From contig OY762913.1 in assembly GCA_963666535.1 (NCBI GenBank), positions 1,860,001-1,924,000 on the forward strand: a DNA stretch of 64,000 nt, read 5' to 3'. The translations under genes were made by a program, and so were the position numbers. The stretch comes from G963666535 sp963666535. Its GTDB lineage: Bacteria; Bacillota; Clostridia; Oscillospirales; Oscillospiraceae. Positions 15,363 to 22,740 of this stretch are shown piece by piece (position 1 is the first letter of the stretch; each line of letters begins with the position of its first letter). Under the pieces are notes generated by a model. That model did not search any database. It worked only from the letters and a program-made list of their open reading frames with translations, and was not told the DNA's origin.

Positions 15363-17318
15363 ATGAATGATTTGATACGCAAGCCGATGGCGCTTGCCCT
15401 GTCTTTGTCGATGCTATTTCTGTTTACCTCTGGCTGCGACAGCACTTCTTCCGCTCCCACAGAGGTTACCGCAGACACCGTACCCCTGTCTGATTCCGTC
15501 ACCGGAGACACCGTTCTGACAGCCACACTGATCGCCCCTACTTATACGGCCCGCGATCTCTCCGGCGAATACGACGACAACGTAACGGAACTTACCTTAT
15601 GCAGCAGCGATGTGACCATTACCACCGGCGGTACTTATATCCTTTCCGGAACCCTCTCCGACGGGCAGATTATCGTGGAAACAGCTGACACCGATAAGGT
15701 GCAAATTGTTTTAAATAATGCTTCCGTTACAAACAGCGATGGTCCCGCCATTTACGTTAAAACGGCAGATAAGGTGTTTATTACCTTGGCCGATGGTACG
15801 ACCAACACCGTTTCTGACGGAACTTCCTATCTCGTTGCAGACGATACCAACACACCCAACGCCTGCATCTTCTCGAAAAGTGACCTGACCATCAACGGTA
15901 CCGGCACTCTCGTCATAAGCGGCAATTATGACCACGCAATTTTCAGCAAGGACGATCTGATCCTGGCAAACTGCACCCTGGACATTACGGCGGTGGGCGA
16001 TGGTGTAAAGGGAAAAGACTGCGTAGAAATCGTAAACGCCAATTTGACCGTTAACGCGGGCGGCGATGGCATACAGGCATCTAACACCGAGGACACCGCC
16101 AAGGGCTACGTCTCCATCGAAAGCGGCACCTTTGTGATTACCGCTTCTGGCGACGGCATCCAGGCGGAAACCCAGCTGCAGATTACCGGCGGCATCTTTA
16201 CTATTACCACCGGCGGCGGCGCCGGCAACGCCAGTACAACGAATGACGGCGGCGTAAACAGTGGTTGGGGCAACTGGAGCACCACCTCCTCGGACACGGA
16301 GGACAGCACATCGGCCAAGGGGTTAAAAGCCTCCTCTGTCATTCTCATCACAGACGGCACGCTGACACTGGACACATCTGACGACAGTATCCACTCCAAT
16401 GGCGACTGCGGCATTTCCGGCGGTACTTTTACCATCGCCTCCGGTGATGATGGCGCTCACACAGACGATGCAATGGTCATTTCCGGCGGCAGCATCACCA
16501 TTACCAAGTCCTATGAGGGCATCGAGGGCAACAGCATTAACATCACCGGCGGCACCACCGCCATCACTGCATCGGACGACGGCATTAACGCCGCCGGTGG
16601 CAGTGACACTGGTGTGGCGGACCGCACCGGGCAGAACAGCTTTGATACCTCGACTTCTACCTATCTCCGCATTTCCGGCGGTACACTGACCATCAACGCC
16701 TCCGGCGACGGTCTTGATTCCAATGGCGAACTGACGGTAGAAGGCGGCGAAATCTACGTCAGCGGCCCCACCAACAACGGAAACGGCGCCATTGACTGCG
16801 GCGACGGCTACTCCCCCACGATCAGCGGCGGAACTCTGGTGGCTGCTGGTTCCTCCGGCATGGCTGAAACCTTCAGCAGCAGCTCAACCCAGTACTCCTT
16901 CCTCATCTACTTCGACAGTACCATCAGCGGGGGTACGGCGCTGACAGTCACCGACAGCTTAGGCACGGCAATTCTGACTTACACCCCTGAAAAAGAGTAT
17001 CAATCCGCGGTTATCTCCACCCCTGGCCTGACGGACGGTGAAACCTACACCGTCACCGCAGGCGACACCTCTACCGAGGTTACTCTTTCCGGTACCTGTA
17101 CCACCTCCGGCAGCGGCGGCTCAAATGGCATGGGCGGCGACAGTGCCATGGGTGGGGGCAAAGGCCAAATGGGCGGCACTGCCCCCTCCAGCGACGGGAC
17201 TACTACTACCGATGGTACCGCTCCCACCGCCCCGTCAGGCGGCGGCATGAATGGCGGCCCGGGTGGTGGCGGAGGCGGAACGCCGCCTTCCGGTAATACC
17301 ACCACTACTTCTGAATGA
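15363..17318 (+). CDS. Cthe_2159-type carbohydrate-binding lipoprotein
   Basis: A 651-residue secreted protein with an N-terminal signal segment ending in FTSGC, a probable lipobox placing Cys25 at the membrane surface. The body (about 75-530) is a run of short parallel-beta repeats such as ITGGTxxIxASGDGI, SGGTLTINASGDG and ESGTFVITASGDG, matching the calcium-containing beta-helix family Cthe_2159 (DUF4353), whose founder binds polysaccharide. The last 80 residues are Gly/Met/Ser/Thr/Pro-rich low complexity (GMGGDSAMGGG, GGPGGGGGGTPP), perhaps a flexible wall-spanning or interaction tail. It is the third gene of the VTC operon, 16 bases after DUF4956. What it binds here is unknown. Confidence 0.85.
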   Translation: MNDLIRKPMALALSLSMLFLFTSGCDSTSSAPTEVTADTVPLSDSVTGDTVLTATLIAPTYTARDLSGEYDDNVTELTLCSSDVTITTGGTYILSGTLSDGQIIVETADTDKVQIVLNNASVTNSDGPAIYVKTADKVFITLADGTTNTVSDGTSYLVADDTNTPNACIFSKSDLTINGTGTLVISGNYDHAIFSKDDLILANCTLDITAVGDGVKGKDCVEIVNANLTVNAGGDGIQASNTEDTAKGYVSIESGTFVITASGDGIQAETQLQITGGIFTITTGGGAGNASTTNDGGVNSGWGNWSTTSSDTEDSTSAKGLKASSVILITDGTLTLDTSDDSIHSNGDCGISGGTFTIASGDDGAHTDDAMVISGGSITITKSYEGIEGNSINITGGTTAITASDDGINAAGGSDTGVADRTGQNSFDTSTSTYLRISGGTLTINASGDGLDSNGELTVEGGEIYVSGPTNNGNGAIDCGDGYSPTISGGTLVAAGSSGMAETFSSSSTQYSFLIYFDSTISGGTALTVTDSLGTAILTYTPEKEYQSAVISTPGLTDGETYTVTAGDTSTEVTLSGTCTTSGSGGSNGMGGDSAMGGGKGQMGGTAPSSDGTTTTDGTAPTAPSGGGMNGGPGGGGGGTPPSGNTTTTSE

Positions 17319-17415
17319 TATCTACGTACCCACTTACTATCCCCGACTGATGAGCAACCGCTCTCTCGAAAACAGCTTCGTGACTGAAAAGCCAGCCGGC
17401 GGTAGACATATTATT

Positions 17416-17448
17416 GAGAGGGCAACACCGTTTGCGTGTTGCCCTCTC
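17416..17448 (+). terminator. Terminator of the VTC/DUF4956/Cthe_2159 operon
   Basis: A perfect 13-bp stem (17416-17428 with 17436-17448) with a 7-base loop, followed by ATTCTTTGTGTT. It lies about 100 bases after the stop codon. Confidence 0.75.
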
Positions 17449-17454
17449 ATTCTT

Positions 17455-17509
17455 TGTGTTATCACGTGTAAACCACGTGCTATGCCCGTGGTTTACACGT
17501 GATAACACA
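17455..17509. repeat. Long perfect inverted repeat, 23-bp stem
   Basis: Bases 17455-17477 are the exact reverse complement of 17487-17509, with a 9-base loop. The arms contain CACGTG and GTTTACACGTG. No T-run follows on either strand, so it is not an ordinary terminator. It sits between two convergent operons, flanked by true terminators on both sides. Confidence 0.85.
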
Positions 17510-17513
17510 ATAA

Positions 17514-17553
17514 AACTTCCAGCCGCATTCCAAATAGGACGCGGCTGGAAGTT
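17514..17553 (-). terminator. Terminator of yebC
   Basis: A 13-bp stem (17514-17526 with 17541-17553), 14-base loop, followed on the minus strand by TTTATTGTG. It begins 3 bases after the yebC stop codon. Confidence 0.8.
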
Positions 17554-17556
17554 GGA

Positions 17557-18285
17557 TTACTCCTGATCCCAGTTGTGGAAAACGTTCTGTACGTCGTCGT
17601 TATCCTCCAGGCAGTCGATGAGCTTTTCCATGTTGGCAACATCGCCCTCATCCTTTAGACTGACATAGTTCTGCGGCACCAGTTCCACACCGGCAGACGC
17701 AAAAACATAGCCTTTGCCGGACATCGTTTCCGCCACGGCGGCAAACACGTCTGGATCGGTGTAAATCTCAAAGACTTCTTCCCCCGCTTCGAAGTCATCC
17801 GCGCCGGCCTCCAGCGCGTCCATCATAGCGGTATCTTCGTCCAGATCCTCACGCTCAATGATGATAACGCCCTTGCGGTCAAAGGACCAGGAGACGCAGC
17901 CTGTGGCTCCCAGATTGCCGCCAAATTTATCAAAGGCGTGGCGGACGTCCGAGGCCGTACGATTGCGGTTGTCGGTCAGCGCCTCCACGATCACGGCCGC
18001 ACCACAGGGGCCATACCCCTCGTAAGTAATGCTTTCAAAGGTATCGGCAGCGGCGGAACCAGCCGCACGTTCGATGGTACGCTTAATATTGTCGTTAGGC
18101 ATATTGATTGCGCGGGCCTTGGCAATAATAGTGGCAAGACGGGCGTTGTTGGCAGGATCACCCCCGCCACCAGATTTGACCGCTACAATCATTTCGCGGG
18201 CGACCTTGGTAAACGCCTGAGATCGCTTCGCGTCTGCCGCGCCCTTTGTTTTTTGGATATTGTGCCATTTGGAGTGTCCAGACAT
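17557..18285 (-). CDS. yebC: YebC/PmpR family protein (DUF28)
   Basis: A 242-residue protein with the family opening SGHSKWHNIQ, the KAINMPNDNIKRTI and YEGYGPCGAAVIVE blocks, and the acidic C-terminal region FEIYTDP. Members are DNA-binding regulators or, from recent work, ribosome-associated factors that ease translation of difficult (for example proline-rich) sequences. Which role applies here cannot be told. Single-gene unit with its own promoter 70 bases upstream and terminator immediately downstream. Confidence 0.95.
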   Translation of the reverse strand: MSGHSKWHNIQKTKGAADAKRSQAFTKVAREMIVAVKSGGGGDPANNARLATIIAKARAINMPNDNIKRTIERAAGSAAADTFESITYEGYGPCGAAVIVEALTDNRNRTASDVRHAFDKFGGNLGATGCVSWSFDRKGVIIIEREDLDEDTAMMDALEAGADDFEAGEEVFEIYTDPDVFAAVAETMSGKGYVFASAGVELVPQNYVSLKDEGDVANMEKLIDCLEDNDDVQNVFHNWDQE

Positions 18286-18354
18286 AGTATCGTTCCCTTC
18301 TTACACCGAAGCAAAGGTTACCGGCTTCGGCGGCAAACTAAAAACAGCAGAAAT

Positions 18355-18383
18355 ATTTTATCACTATAAGATGCCAAACGCAA
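18355..18383 (-). promoter_or_regulatory. Promoter of yebC
   Basis: Minus-strand TTGCGT (18378-18383), 17-base spacer, TAAAAT (18355-18360). The leader of about 63 bases contains a small CCGAAG...CTTCGG hairpin. Confidence 0.65.
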
Positions 18384-18392
18384 TACTTAACC

Positions 18393-19187
18393 TTACAAAT
18401 AGTTAAAAATCTCCCTGTGCGTTTTTGTTTTTTCCACCTGTATCCCAGGGAAGCCTTCTCGCAGCCAATCAACCAGTGCCGGAACGACCACATTCTCAGT
18501 GGGATAATGCCCTGCATCAATGAGATTGACCCCAAGCGCTTTTGCATCCAAAAAGCCGTCGTATTTTACATCCGACGTAAGGAAGGTATCACAGCCCTTT
18601 TCCATGACCGACTCCATCATCCCAGAACAAGCACCCCCGCCCACGGCCACACGGCGGACCGGGCGGCCTGCGTCCACATAGCGTACGCCGTTGGCACCAA
18701 GCGCCTTTTTGACGTGTGCGGCATAGGTCCTAGTATCTGTGTCAGCGGGTAGCGTCCCCACTCGTCCGATACCGTATGGATTGCCATTGCGGTCAACACC
18801 ATCCTGCTGTAGCATCACGCACCCCGTCAGGCCCACCGCATGCGCCAACAAATCGTTGACTCCGCCCTGTGCCGCGTCCAAATTCGTATGGGCGCAGATG
18901 GCCGAAATCCCATGCTCGGTCAGCGCCAGCAGTTTTCTACCCAGCGGGTCTTCATCCGTAACGGATTTGCATGGATGAAAAATGACCGGATGGTGAGAAA
19001 CGATAAGCTGTGCACCCATGGATGCCGCCTCAGAGGCAACCGCCTCCGTGATATCCAGTGATACGAGAATCTTTGTGACTTCAGCCGCGCTATGCCCCAC
19101 CAAAAACCCAGCATTATCGAAATCCAGCTGCAGATCAAAGGGAGCTTTGTGATCCAGAAAATAAAAAATATCCTTTACCGTGATCAT
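18393..19187 (-). CDS. Nif3-like dinuclear metal centre protein
   Basis: A 264-residue NIF3/YqfO-family protein, expected to form a toroidal hexamer. Metal-binding motifs are clear: SHHPVIFHP near residue 65, CAHTNLDAA near 100, and the late DAGHYPTEN. It lacks the middle insert domain seen in Bacillus YqfO, so it is the short form. Biochemical role is unsettled; GTP cyclohydrolase I type 2 annotations for this family are not well supported. It overlaps trmK by four bases, a frequent gene pair in Firmicutes. Confidence 0.92.
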   Translation of the reverse strand: MITVKDIFYFLDHKAPFDLQLDFDNAGFLVGHSAAEVTKILVSLDITEAVASEAASMGAQLIVSHHPVIFHPCKSVTDEDPLGRKLLALTEHGISAICAHTNLDAAQGGVNDLLAHAVGLTGCVMLQQDGVDRNGNPYGIGRVGTLPADTDTRTYAAHVKKALGANGVRYVDAGRPVRRVAVGGGACSGMMESVMEKGCDTFLTSDVKYDGFLDAKALGVNLIDAGHYPTENVVVPALVDWLREGFPGIQVEKTKTHREIFNYL

Positions 19188-19888
19188 GCCTCACACTCCT
19201 TCAGCATTTCCCGCAAACCAGCGCAGAGCTGTTCCAGCATTTTCTTGTGGGCAGCATCTCCCTCGCCCGCCGCCCGTAGCAATCCCGCATGGGCGCGTTC
19301 CGTCCGGCGAAGCAAATCTTGGAGATAACACATACGCAGCGGGTCCCCTGTGCAGCAGGATTGCCGCCCTGCCCATTGCTCCGTCAGCGTCAACGGCTCC
19401 ATTTTCCCTGCCTCTACTATCATTGAACTGTACAGCGTTTTCCCTTCACAGGATACGTTTTCCCTCAAAATGAAGTAGCCGTGCGTGGAAAGCCAGCTAC
19501 GCAACTCTGGAAAGGAACTCATGGGCTGCAAAATCAGCCGCTTCCCTGCCTGCGCGGTCCATTCAGCGGCAGAAAGAATCGAAATCATGGTTTCGCCGCC
19601 CATACCGCAAATTGCAAAGGTATTCGCTTCATCAGGGTTTATGCCCTGCAGCCCATCACACAGACGAAAATCAAAGCTGTCTGTCAGTCCATAGCGCCGC
19701 GCTGTCTCTCGCGCCCGTTCCAGTGGACCTTGCCGCAAATCGGCGGCGATGGCATGGGTGATTACCCCGTTTTGCAAAAGCCAAACAGGTAAATACGCAT
19801 GATCCGTGCCAATATCGGCAAATTGCGCACCCTGTGGTATCAATTCCGCCACCGAATGAAGGCGGTGCGACAATGCTAGCTGTCCCAT
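19184..19888 (-). CDS. trmK: tRNA (adenine22-N1)-methyltransferase TrmK
   Basis: A 234-residue class I SAM-dependent methyltransferase. The opening LSHRLHSVAELIPQGAQFADIGTDHAYLP carries the SAM-binding DIGTDHAYLP motif; ICGMGGETM and LQPMS follow, as in Bacillus YqfN/TrmK, which methylates A22 of tRNA. The start is the ATG at 19888 with GGGAG eight bases upstream; a 15-residue longer reading would begin within the preceding hairpin. The DUF1858 terminator lies just 25 bases upstream, so expression depends on read-through or on a promoter not seen. Confidence 0.92.
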   Translation of the reverse strand: MGQLALSHRLHSVAELIPQGAQFADIGTDHAYLPVWLLQNGVITHAIAADLRQGPLERARETARRYGLTDSFDFRLCDGLQGINPDEANTFAICGMGGETMISILSAAEWTAQAGKRLILQPMSSFPELRSWLSTHGYFILRENVSCEGKTLYSSMIVEAGKMEPLTLTEQWAGRQSCCTGDPLRMCYLQDLLRRTERAHAGLLRAAGEGDAAHKKMLEQLCAGLREMLKECEA

Positions 19889-19912
19889 TCTCTTTTCTCC
19901 CATCATGCCGAA

Positions 19913-19946
19913 AAAAGCAGGAGCGGTACGCACCGCTCCTGCTTTT
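19913..19946 (-). terminator. Terminator of the DUF1858 gene
   Basis: A perfect 15-bp stem (19913-19927 with 19932-19946) with a 4-base loop and TTTTTT on the minus strand. It lies between the DUF1858 gene and trmK. Confidence 0.88.
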
Positions 19947-19956
19947 GCCCGCTTAC

Positions 19957-20166
19957 TCAGGCATTGGTCCCAATCATGGAGTTGAGCTTTGCAAGCAGCT
20001 CGTCCACATCCACGTCATGAACCATGCAGGCCTGTTCCACTGTCTCGCCCTGAGAGGCGGGGCAGCCAAGGCAATGCATGCCAATGGACATAAAAATAGG
20101 CGCGGTCTGGGGTGCAATACCTAAAATATCTCCGATAATGGTATCCTTGGTAATGGTTGTCGTCAT
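19957..20166 (-). CDS. DUF1858 domain protein
   Basis: A 69-residue protein consisting only of a DUF1858 domain: ITKDTIIGDIL at the start, a GMHCLGCP redox-like cysteine pair (CxxC) at about 32-35, and HDVDVDELLAKLN at the end. The family is common in anaerobes, sometimes fused to hybrid-cluster or disulfide oxidoreductase domains; the function is unknown. RBS TTGGAGGT and its own promoter and terminator make it a monocistronic unit. Confidence 0.9.
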   Translation of the reverse strand: MTTTITKDTIIGDILGIAPQTAPIFMSIGMHCLGCPASQGETVEQACMVHDVDVDELLAKLNSMIGTNA

Positions 20167-20207
20167 AAAAGTACCTCCAATATTCCTTTTATCTTTGGAT
20201 CTACCAT

Positions 20208-20236
20208 AGTATACCCTGTCTCGCTTTTTTTTTCAA
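20208..20236 (-). promoter_or_regulatory. Promoter of the DUF1858 gene
   Basis: Minus-strand TTGAAA (20231-20236), 17-base spacer, TATACT (20208-20213), about 40 bases before the start codon. Confidence 0.78.
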
Positions 20237-20254
20237 CAAAAAAACAAAAATAAT

Positions 20255-20284
20255 AAAAAAGACGCCCCTAAGGGCGTCTTTTTT
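20255..20284 (-). terminator. Terminator of the zinc-ribbon gene
   Basis: A 13-bp A/T-flanked stem (20255-20267 with 20272-20284) containing GACGCCC/GGGCGTC, with T-runs on both strands. It lies just after the zinc-ribbon stop codon. Confidence 0.88.
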
Positions 20285-20292
20285 TGGCCTAA

Positions 20293-20574
20293 TTAGCCCT
20301 GCTGCTCTCTCATACGAGCGAAGCAGTCGCTGCAGTAGACGGGACGATCGGACTTCGGCTCAAAAGGAACCTTAGCCTCGCCGCCGCAAGCAGCGCAAGT
20401 GGCGGTGAAATACTCACGGGGGCCACGGGCCGCATTCTTGCGGGTATCACGGCAGTTTTTGCAGCGCTGGGGCTCGTTCTGGAAGCCTCTCTCTGCGTAG
20501 AACTCCTGCTCACCGGCGGTGAACACGAACTCGCTGCCGCATTCCTTGCATACTAGTGTTTTGTCTTCGTACAT
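20293..20574 (-). CDS. Small zinc-ribbon protein (four CxxC pairs)
   Basis: A 93-residue protein with four CxxC pairs: CKEC (9-12), CKNC near 38, CAAC near 60 and CSDC near 80. The first half, with EFYAERGFQNEPQRC, matches the probable zinc-ribbon family zf-trcl; the second half, CAACGGEAKVPF...VYCSDCF, matches the CxxC_CxxC_SSSS ribbon. Family members are frequent in Clostridia and have no known function, though nucleic-acid binding is plausible. It lies 75 bases downstream of sigH and may be co-transcribed with it. RBS GAGGGAAAG. Confidence 0.87.
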   Translation of the reverse strand: MYEDKTLVCKECGSEFVFTAGEQEFYAERGFQNEPQRCKNCRDTRKNAARGPREYFTATCAACGGEAKVPFEPKSDRPVYCSDCFARMREQQG

Positions 20575-20649
20575 GTTTCTTTCCCTCTCTTTGACTCGTT
20601 TGCCCAGGCCCGGATATACCGAATATGCTGGGACGGTGTAATATTGCGT

Positions 20650-21285
20650 TCAGCCTTTGCTGAATTCGCCGGAATGAATTTGCCGCGCAACTTTGCGCCG
20701 AATGCGCTGCACGGCGTTGTCCACCGATTTGGCGGATCTTTGAACCTCGGCTGCAATCTCGGAATAGGACAGTCCGTTTAAATACAACCCAAGGATCTTT
20801 GCTTCGAATCCGGACAACTGACACTGCAGTATATCCATCCGTTCGCGGAACGCTTCCCGGTCAATCATGACATCTTCAGGGTTTTGCTGACCCGCGCGGT
20901 GACTTCCATACTGAAAGTGGTAGGAACTACCGTCAAGAAGAGGAGATTCGAAAGAAACATAGTTGTTTAGCGGAGCATGCTTATCTCTTGCTGCTGCTTT
21001 GATTGCGGAGATGAGACGACTGCGAATGCATATCTCAGAAAAAGTACGGAATGAGGCATCACGCCCCCCGTCAAATTCACGAATCGCGGATAATAAACCA
21101 ACCATGCCCTCCTGAATCAGATCTTCACTGTCGCCGCCAGCCAAAAAGTAAGGCCGGGCACAGATCCGAACCAACCGGTGATACCGCATTACAAGAGCAT
21201 CTTCGGCCATACGATCGCCTTCTGCGGCCATGGCACAAAGCGGTTCGTCTGCATACTGCTCAAAAACGGACTGGGTGGTTTCCAT
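20650..21285 (-). CDS. sigH: RNA polymerase sporulation sigma factor SigH (Spo0H)
   Basis: A 211-residue sigma-70 family factor. Region 2 reads LVRICARPYFLAGGDSEDLIQEGMVGLLSAIREFD; region 2.4/3 includes CIRSRLISAIKAAARDKHAPLNNYVS, characteristic of SigH; region 4 has LNGLSYSEIAAEVQRSAKSVDNAVQR. It directs transcription at the switch from growth to sporulation. The ATG at 21285 is preferred over an adjoining GTG because it stands seven bases from GGAG. A consensus promoter lies 18 bases upstream of the ATG, so basal transcription is by the vegetative sigma factor. Confidence 0.93.
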   Translation of the reverse strand: METTQSVFEQYADEPLCAMAAEGDRMAEDALVMRYHRLVRICARPYFLAGGDSEDLIQEGMVGLLSAIREFDGGRDASFRTFSEICIRSRLISAIKAAARDKHAPLNNYVSFESPLLDGSSYHFQYGSHRAGQQNPEDVMIDREAFRERMDILQCQLSGFEAKILGLYLNGLSYSEIAAEVQRSAKSVDNAVQRIRRKVARQIHSGEFSKG

Positions 21286-21302
21286 CACTAGTCTCCTTAA
21301 TT

Positions 21303-21331
21303 ATTATATGTAAAAAAATCATTACTGTCAA
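21303..21331 (-). promoter_or_regulatory. Promoter of sigH
   Basis: Perfect consensus on the minus strand: TTGACA (21326-21331), 17 bases, TATAAT (21303-21308). Confidence 0.9.
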
Positions 21332-21367
21332 TAGATTGTGCAAATTATTTTAGAAAATAATAACATA

Positions 21368-22723
21368 TTACATTGTTTTTATATAATTCGCCAAATTCTG
21401 TGCACAGGACATTGCCCGCTCTGGCTCCTTCCCCTCGACCATAACGCGAATAAGCGCTTCCGTACCTGATGCGCGCACCAGCACGCGCCCTGTACCGCAT
21501 AATTTCTCTTCCTCCTCGGCGATCTTATCCCGCAGCGCGGCGGAACTCATTACAGTCCTTTTCTCCTCGTTGTTCTCTACCGGTATATTGATCAGAACCT
21601 GGGGATAACGGACGCAGACAGACGCAAGCTCGGACATGCGCTTCCCTGTCTGGCTCATCACTTTCAGCAGCTGAAGTGCGGTAAACTCGCCGTCGCCGGT
21701 GGTTGCGTAATCTAAAAAGATCATATGACCAGACTGTTCTCCGCCCAGTTTATAACCCTCGGACACCATCTTTTCCAGCACATTGCGGTCCCCCACATCT
21801 GTGGCAATAAACTTCAGCCCATTCTCTTTGGCAAAAATGCGCAGACCAATGTTGGACATAACCGTGGCTACAATGGCATCACCGCTCAGCGTCCCCTCCT
21901 TCTGCATAGCTCCGCCGCAGATGGCCATGATCTGGTCGCCATCAATCATTTCTCCGTTTTCCGCAACGGCAAGGCATCTGTCCGCATCGCCGTCAAAGGC
22001 AATGCCAAGGTCATAATTGCCGCTTTTGACCATACTGCTAAGCGCGTTCATGTGCGTAGAACCACACTGGGCGTTGATGTTTAATCCGTCAGGATCGGCG
22101 TTGATCACATCAGTATGGAGCTTGGGAAACCGATCGAACAGTTTTGCGGCGGTGGTGTAGGCCGCACCGTTGGCACAATCTACCAGGATGCGCAGTCCGG
22201 ACATCTCGCCATCCACCGAGTTGACCAGGTGGTCGATATAATCCGCTACCGCCTTTTCCGCCACATAGGATACCCTGCCAATTTCTCCGTGTGTCCTGCG
22301 CGGGACCTTATTGGTTCCGTTTAAAATGATCGTCTCAATTTTCTCCTCCAACTGGTCCGAGAGCTTAAATCCGTTCCCGTCGAACACCTTAATTCCATTA
22401 TGCTCGTAGGGGTTATGGGACGCGGAAATGACAATTCCCGCATCGGCTCCAGCCTTAATGGTCAGCCATGCCACTGCCGGGGTGGGGATGGTTCCCAAAT
22501 CCATAACGTCCGCGCCCGCGGTGCAAAGGCCAGCAATCAGTGCTCCCTTCAGCAGATCGCCCGATATTCTCGTATCCTTGCCAATGGTAAACAACGGCTT
22601 GCCCACTCTTTTTTCCTCTGACAGAACCAATGCTGCTGCCATACCGACTTTGTAGGCAAGTTCGGCATCCAGACCTTCGTTGACAATACCACGGATTCCA
22701 TCTGTTCCAAATAGCTTTCCCAT
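21368..22723 (-). CDS. glmM: Phosphoglucosamine mutase GlmM
   Basis: Converts glucosamine-6-phosphate to glucosamine-1-phosphate for UDP-GlcNAc. The 451-residue protein has GTDGIRG at the start, the phosphoserine loop SASHNPYEHNG near residue 100, the metal-binding loop DGDADR near 240, the sugar-specificity loop GEQSGH near 325, and a C-terminal RASGTEALIRVM phosphate-binding loop. It is the last gene of the ruvC-ruvA-ruvB-glmM operon, 17 bases after ruvB; linkage with ruv genes is not functional in an obvious way. Confidence 0.97.
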   Translation of the reverse strand: MGKLFGTDGIRGIVNEGLDAELAYKVGMAAALVLSEEKRVGKPLFTIGKDTRISGDLLKGALIAGLCTAGADVMDLGTIPTPAVAWLTIKAGADAGIVISASHNPYEHNGIKVFDGNGFKLSDQLEEKIETIILNGTNKVPRRTHGEIGRVSYVAEKAVADYIDHLVNSVDGEMSGLRILVDCANGAAYTTAAKLFDRFPKLHTDVINADPDGLNINAQCGSTHMNALSSMVKSGNYDLGIAFDGDADRCLAVAENGEMIDGDQIMAICGGAMQKEGTLSGDAIVATVMSNIGLRIFAKENGLKFIATDVGDRNVLEKMVSEGYKLGGEQSGHMIFLDYATTGDGEFTALQLLKVMSQTGKRMSELASVCVRYPQVLINIPVENNEEKRTVMSSAALRDKIAEEEEKLCGTGRVLVRASGTEALIRVMVEGKEPERAMSCAQNLANYIKTM

Positions 22724-22740
22724 AAAAAGCTCCTTATTTT

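Noticed and set aside
17344..17385. Hammerhead-ribozyme-like CTGATGAG...CGAAA downstream of the Cthe_2159-type gene.
   Set aside because: The bases between the two core motifs do not form a stem II compatible with the unpaired GA of the core, and stems I and III cannot be drawn. Chance match.
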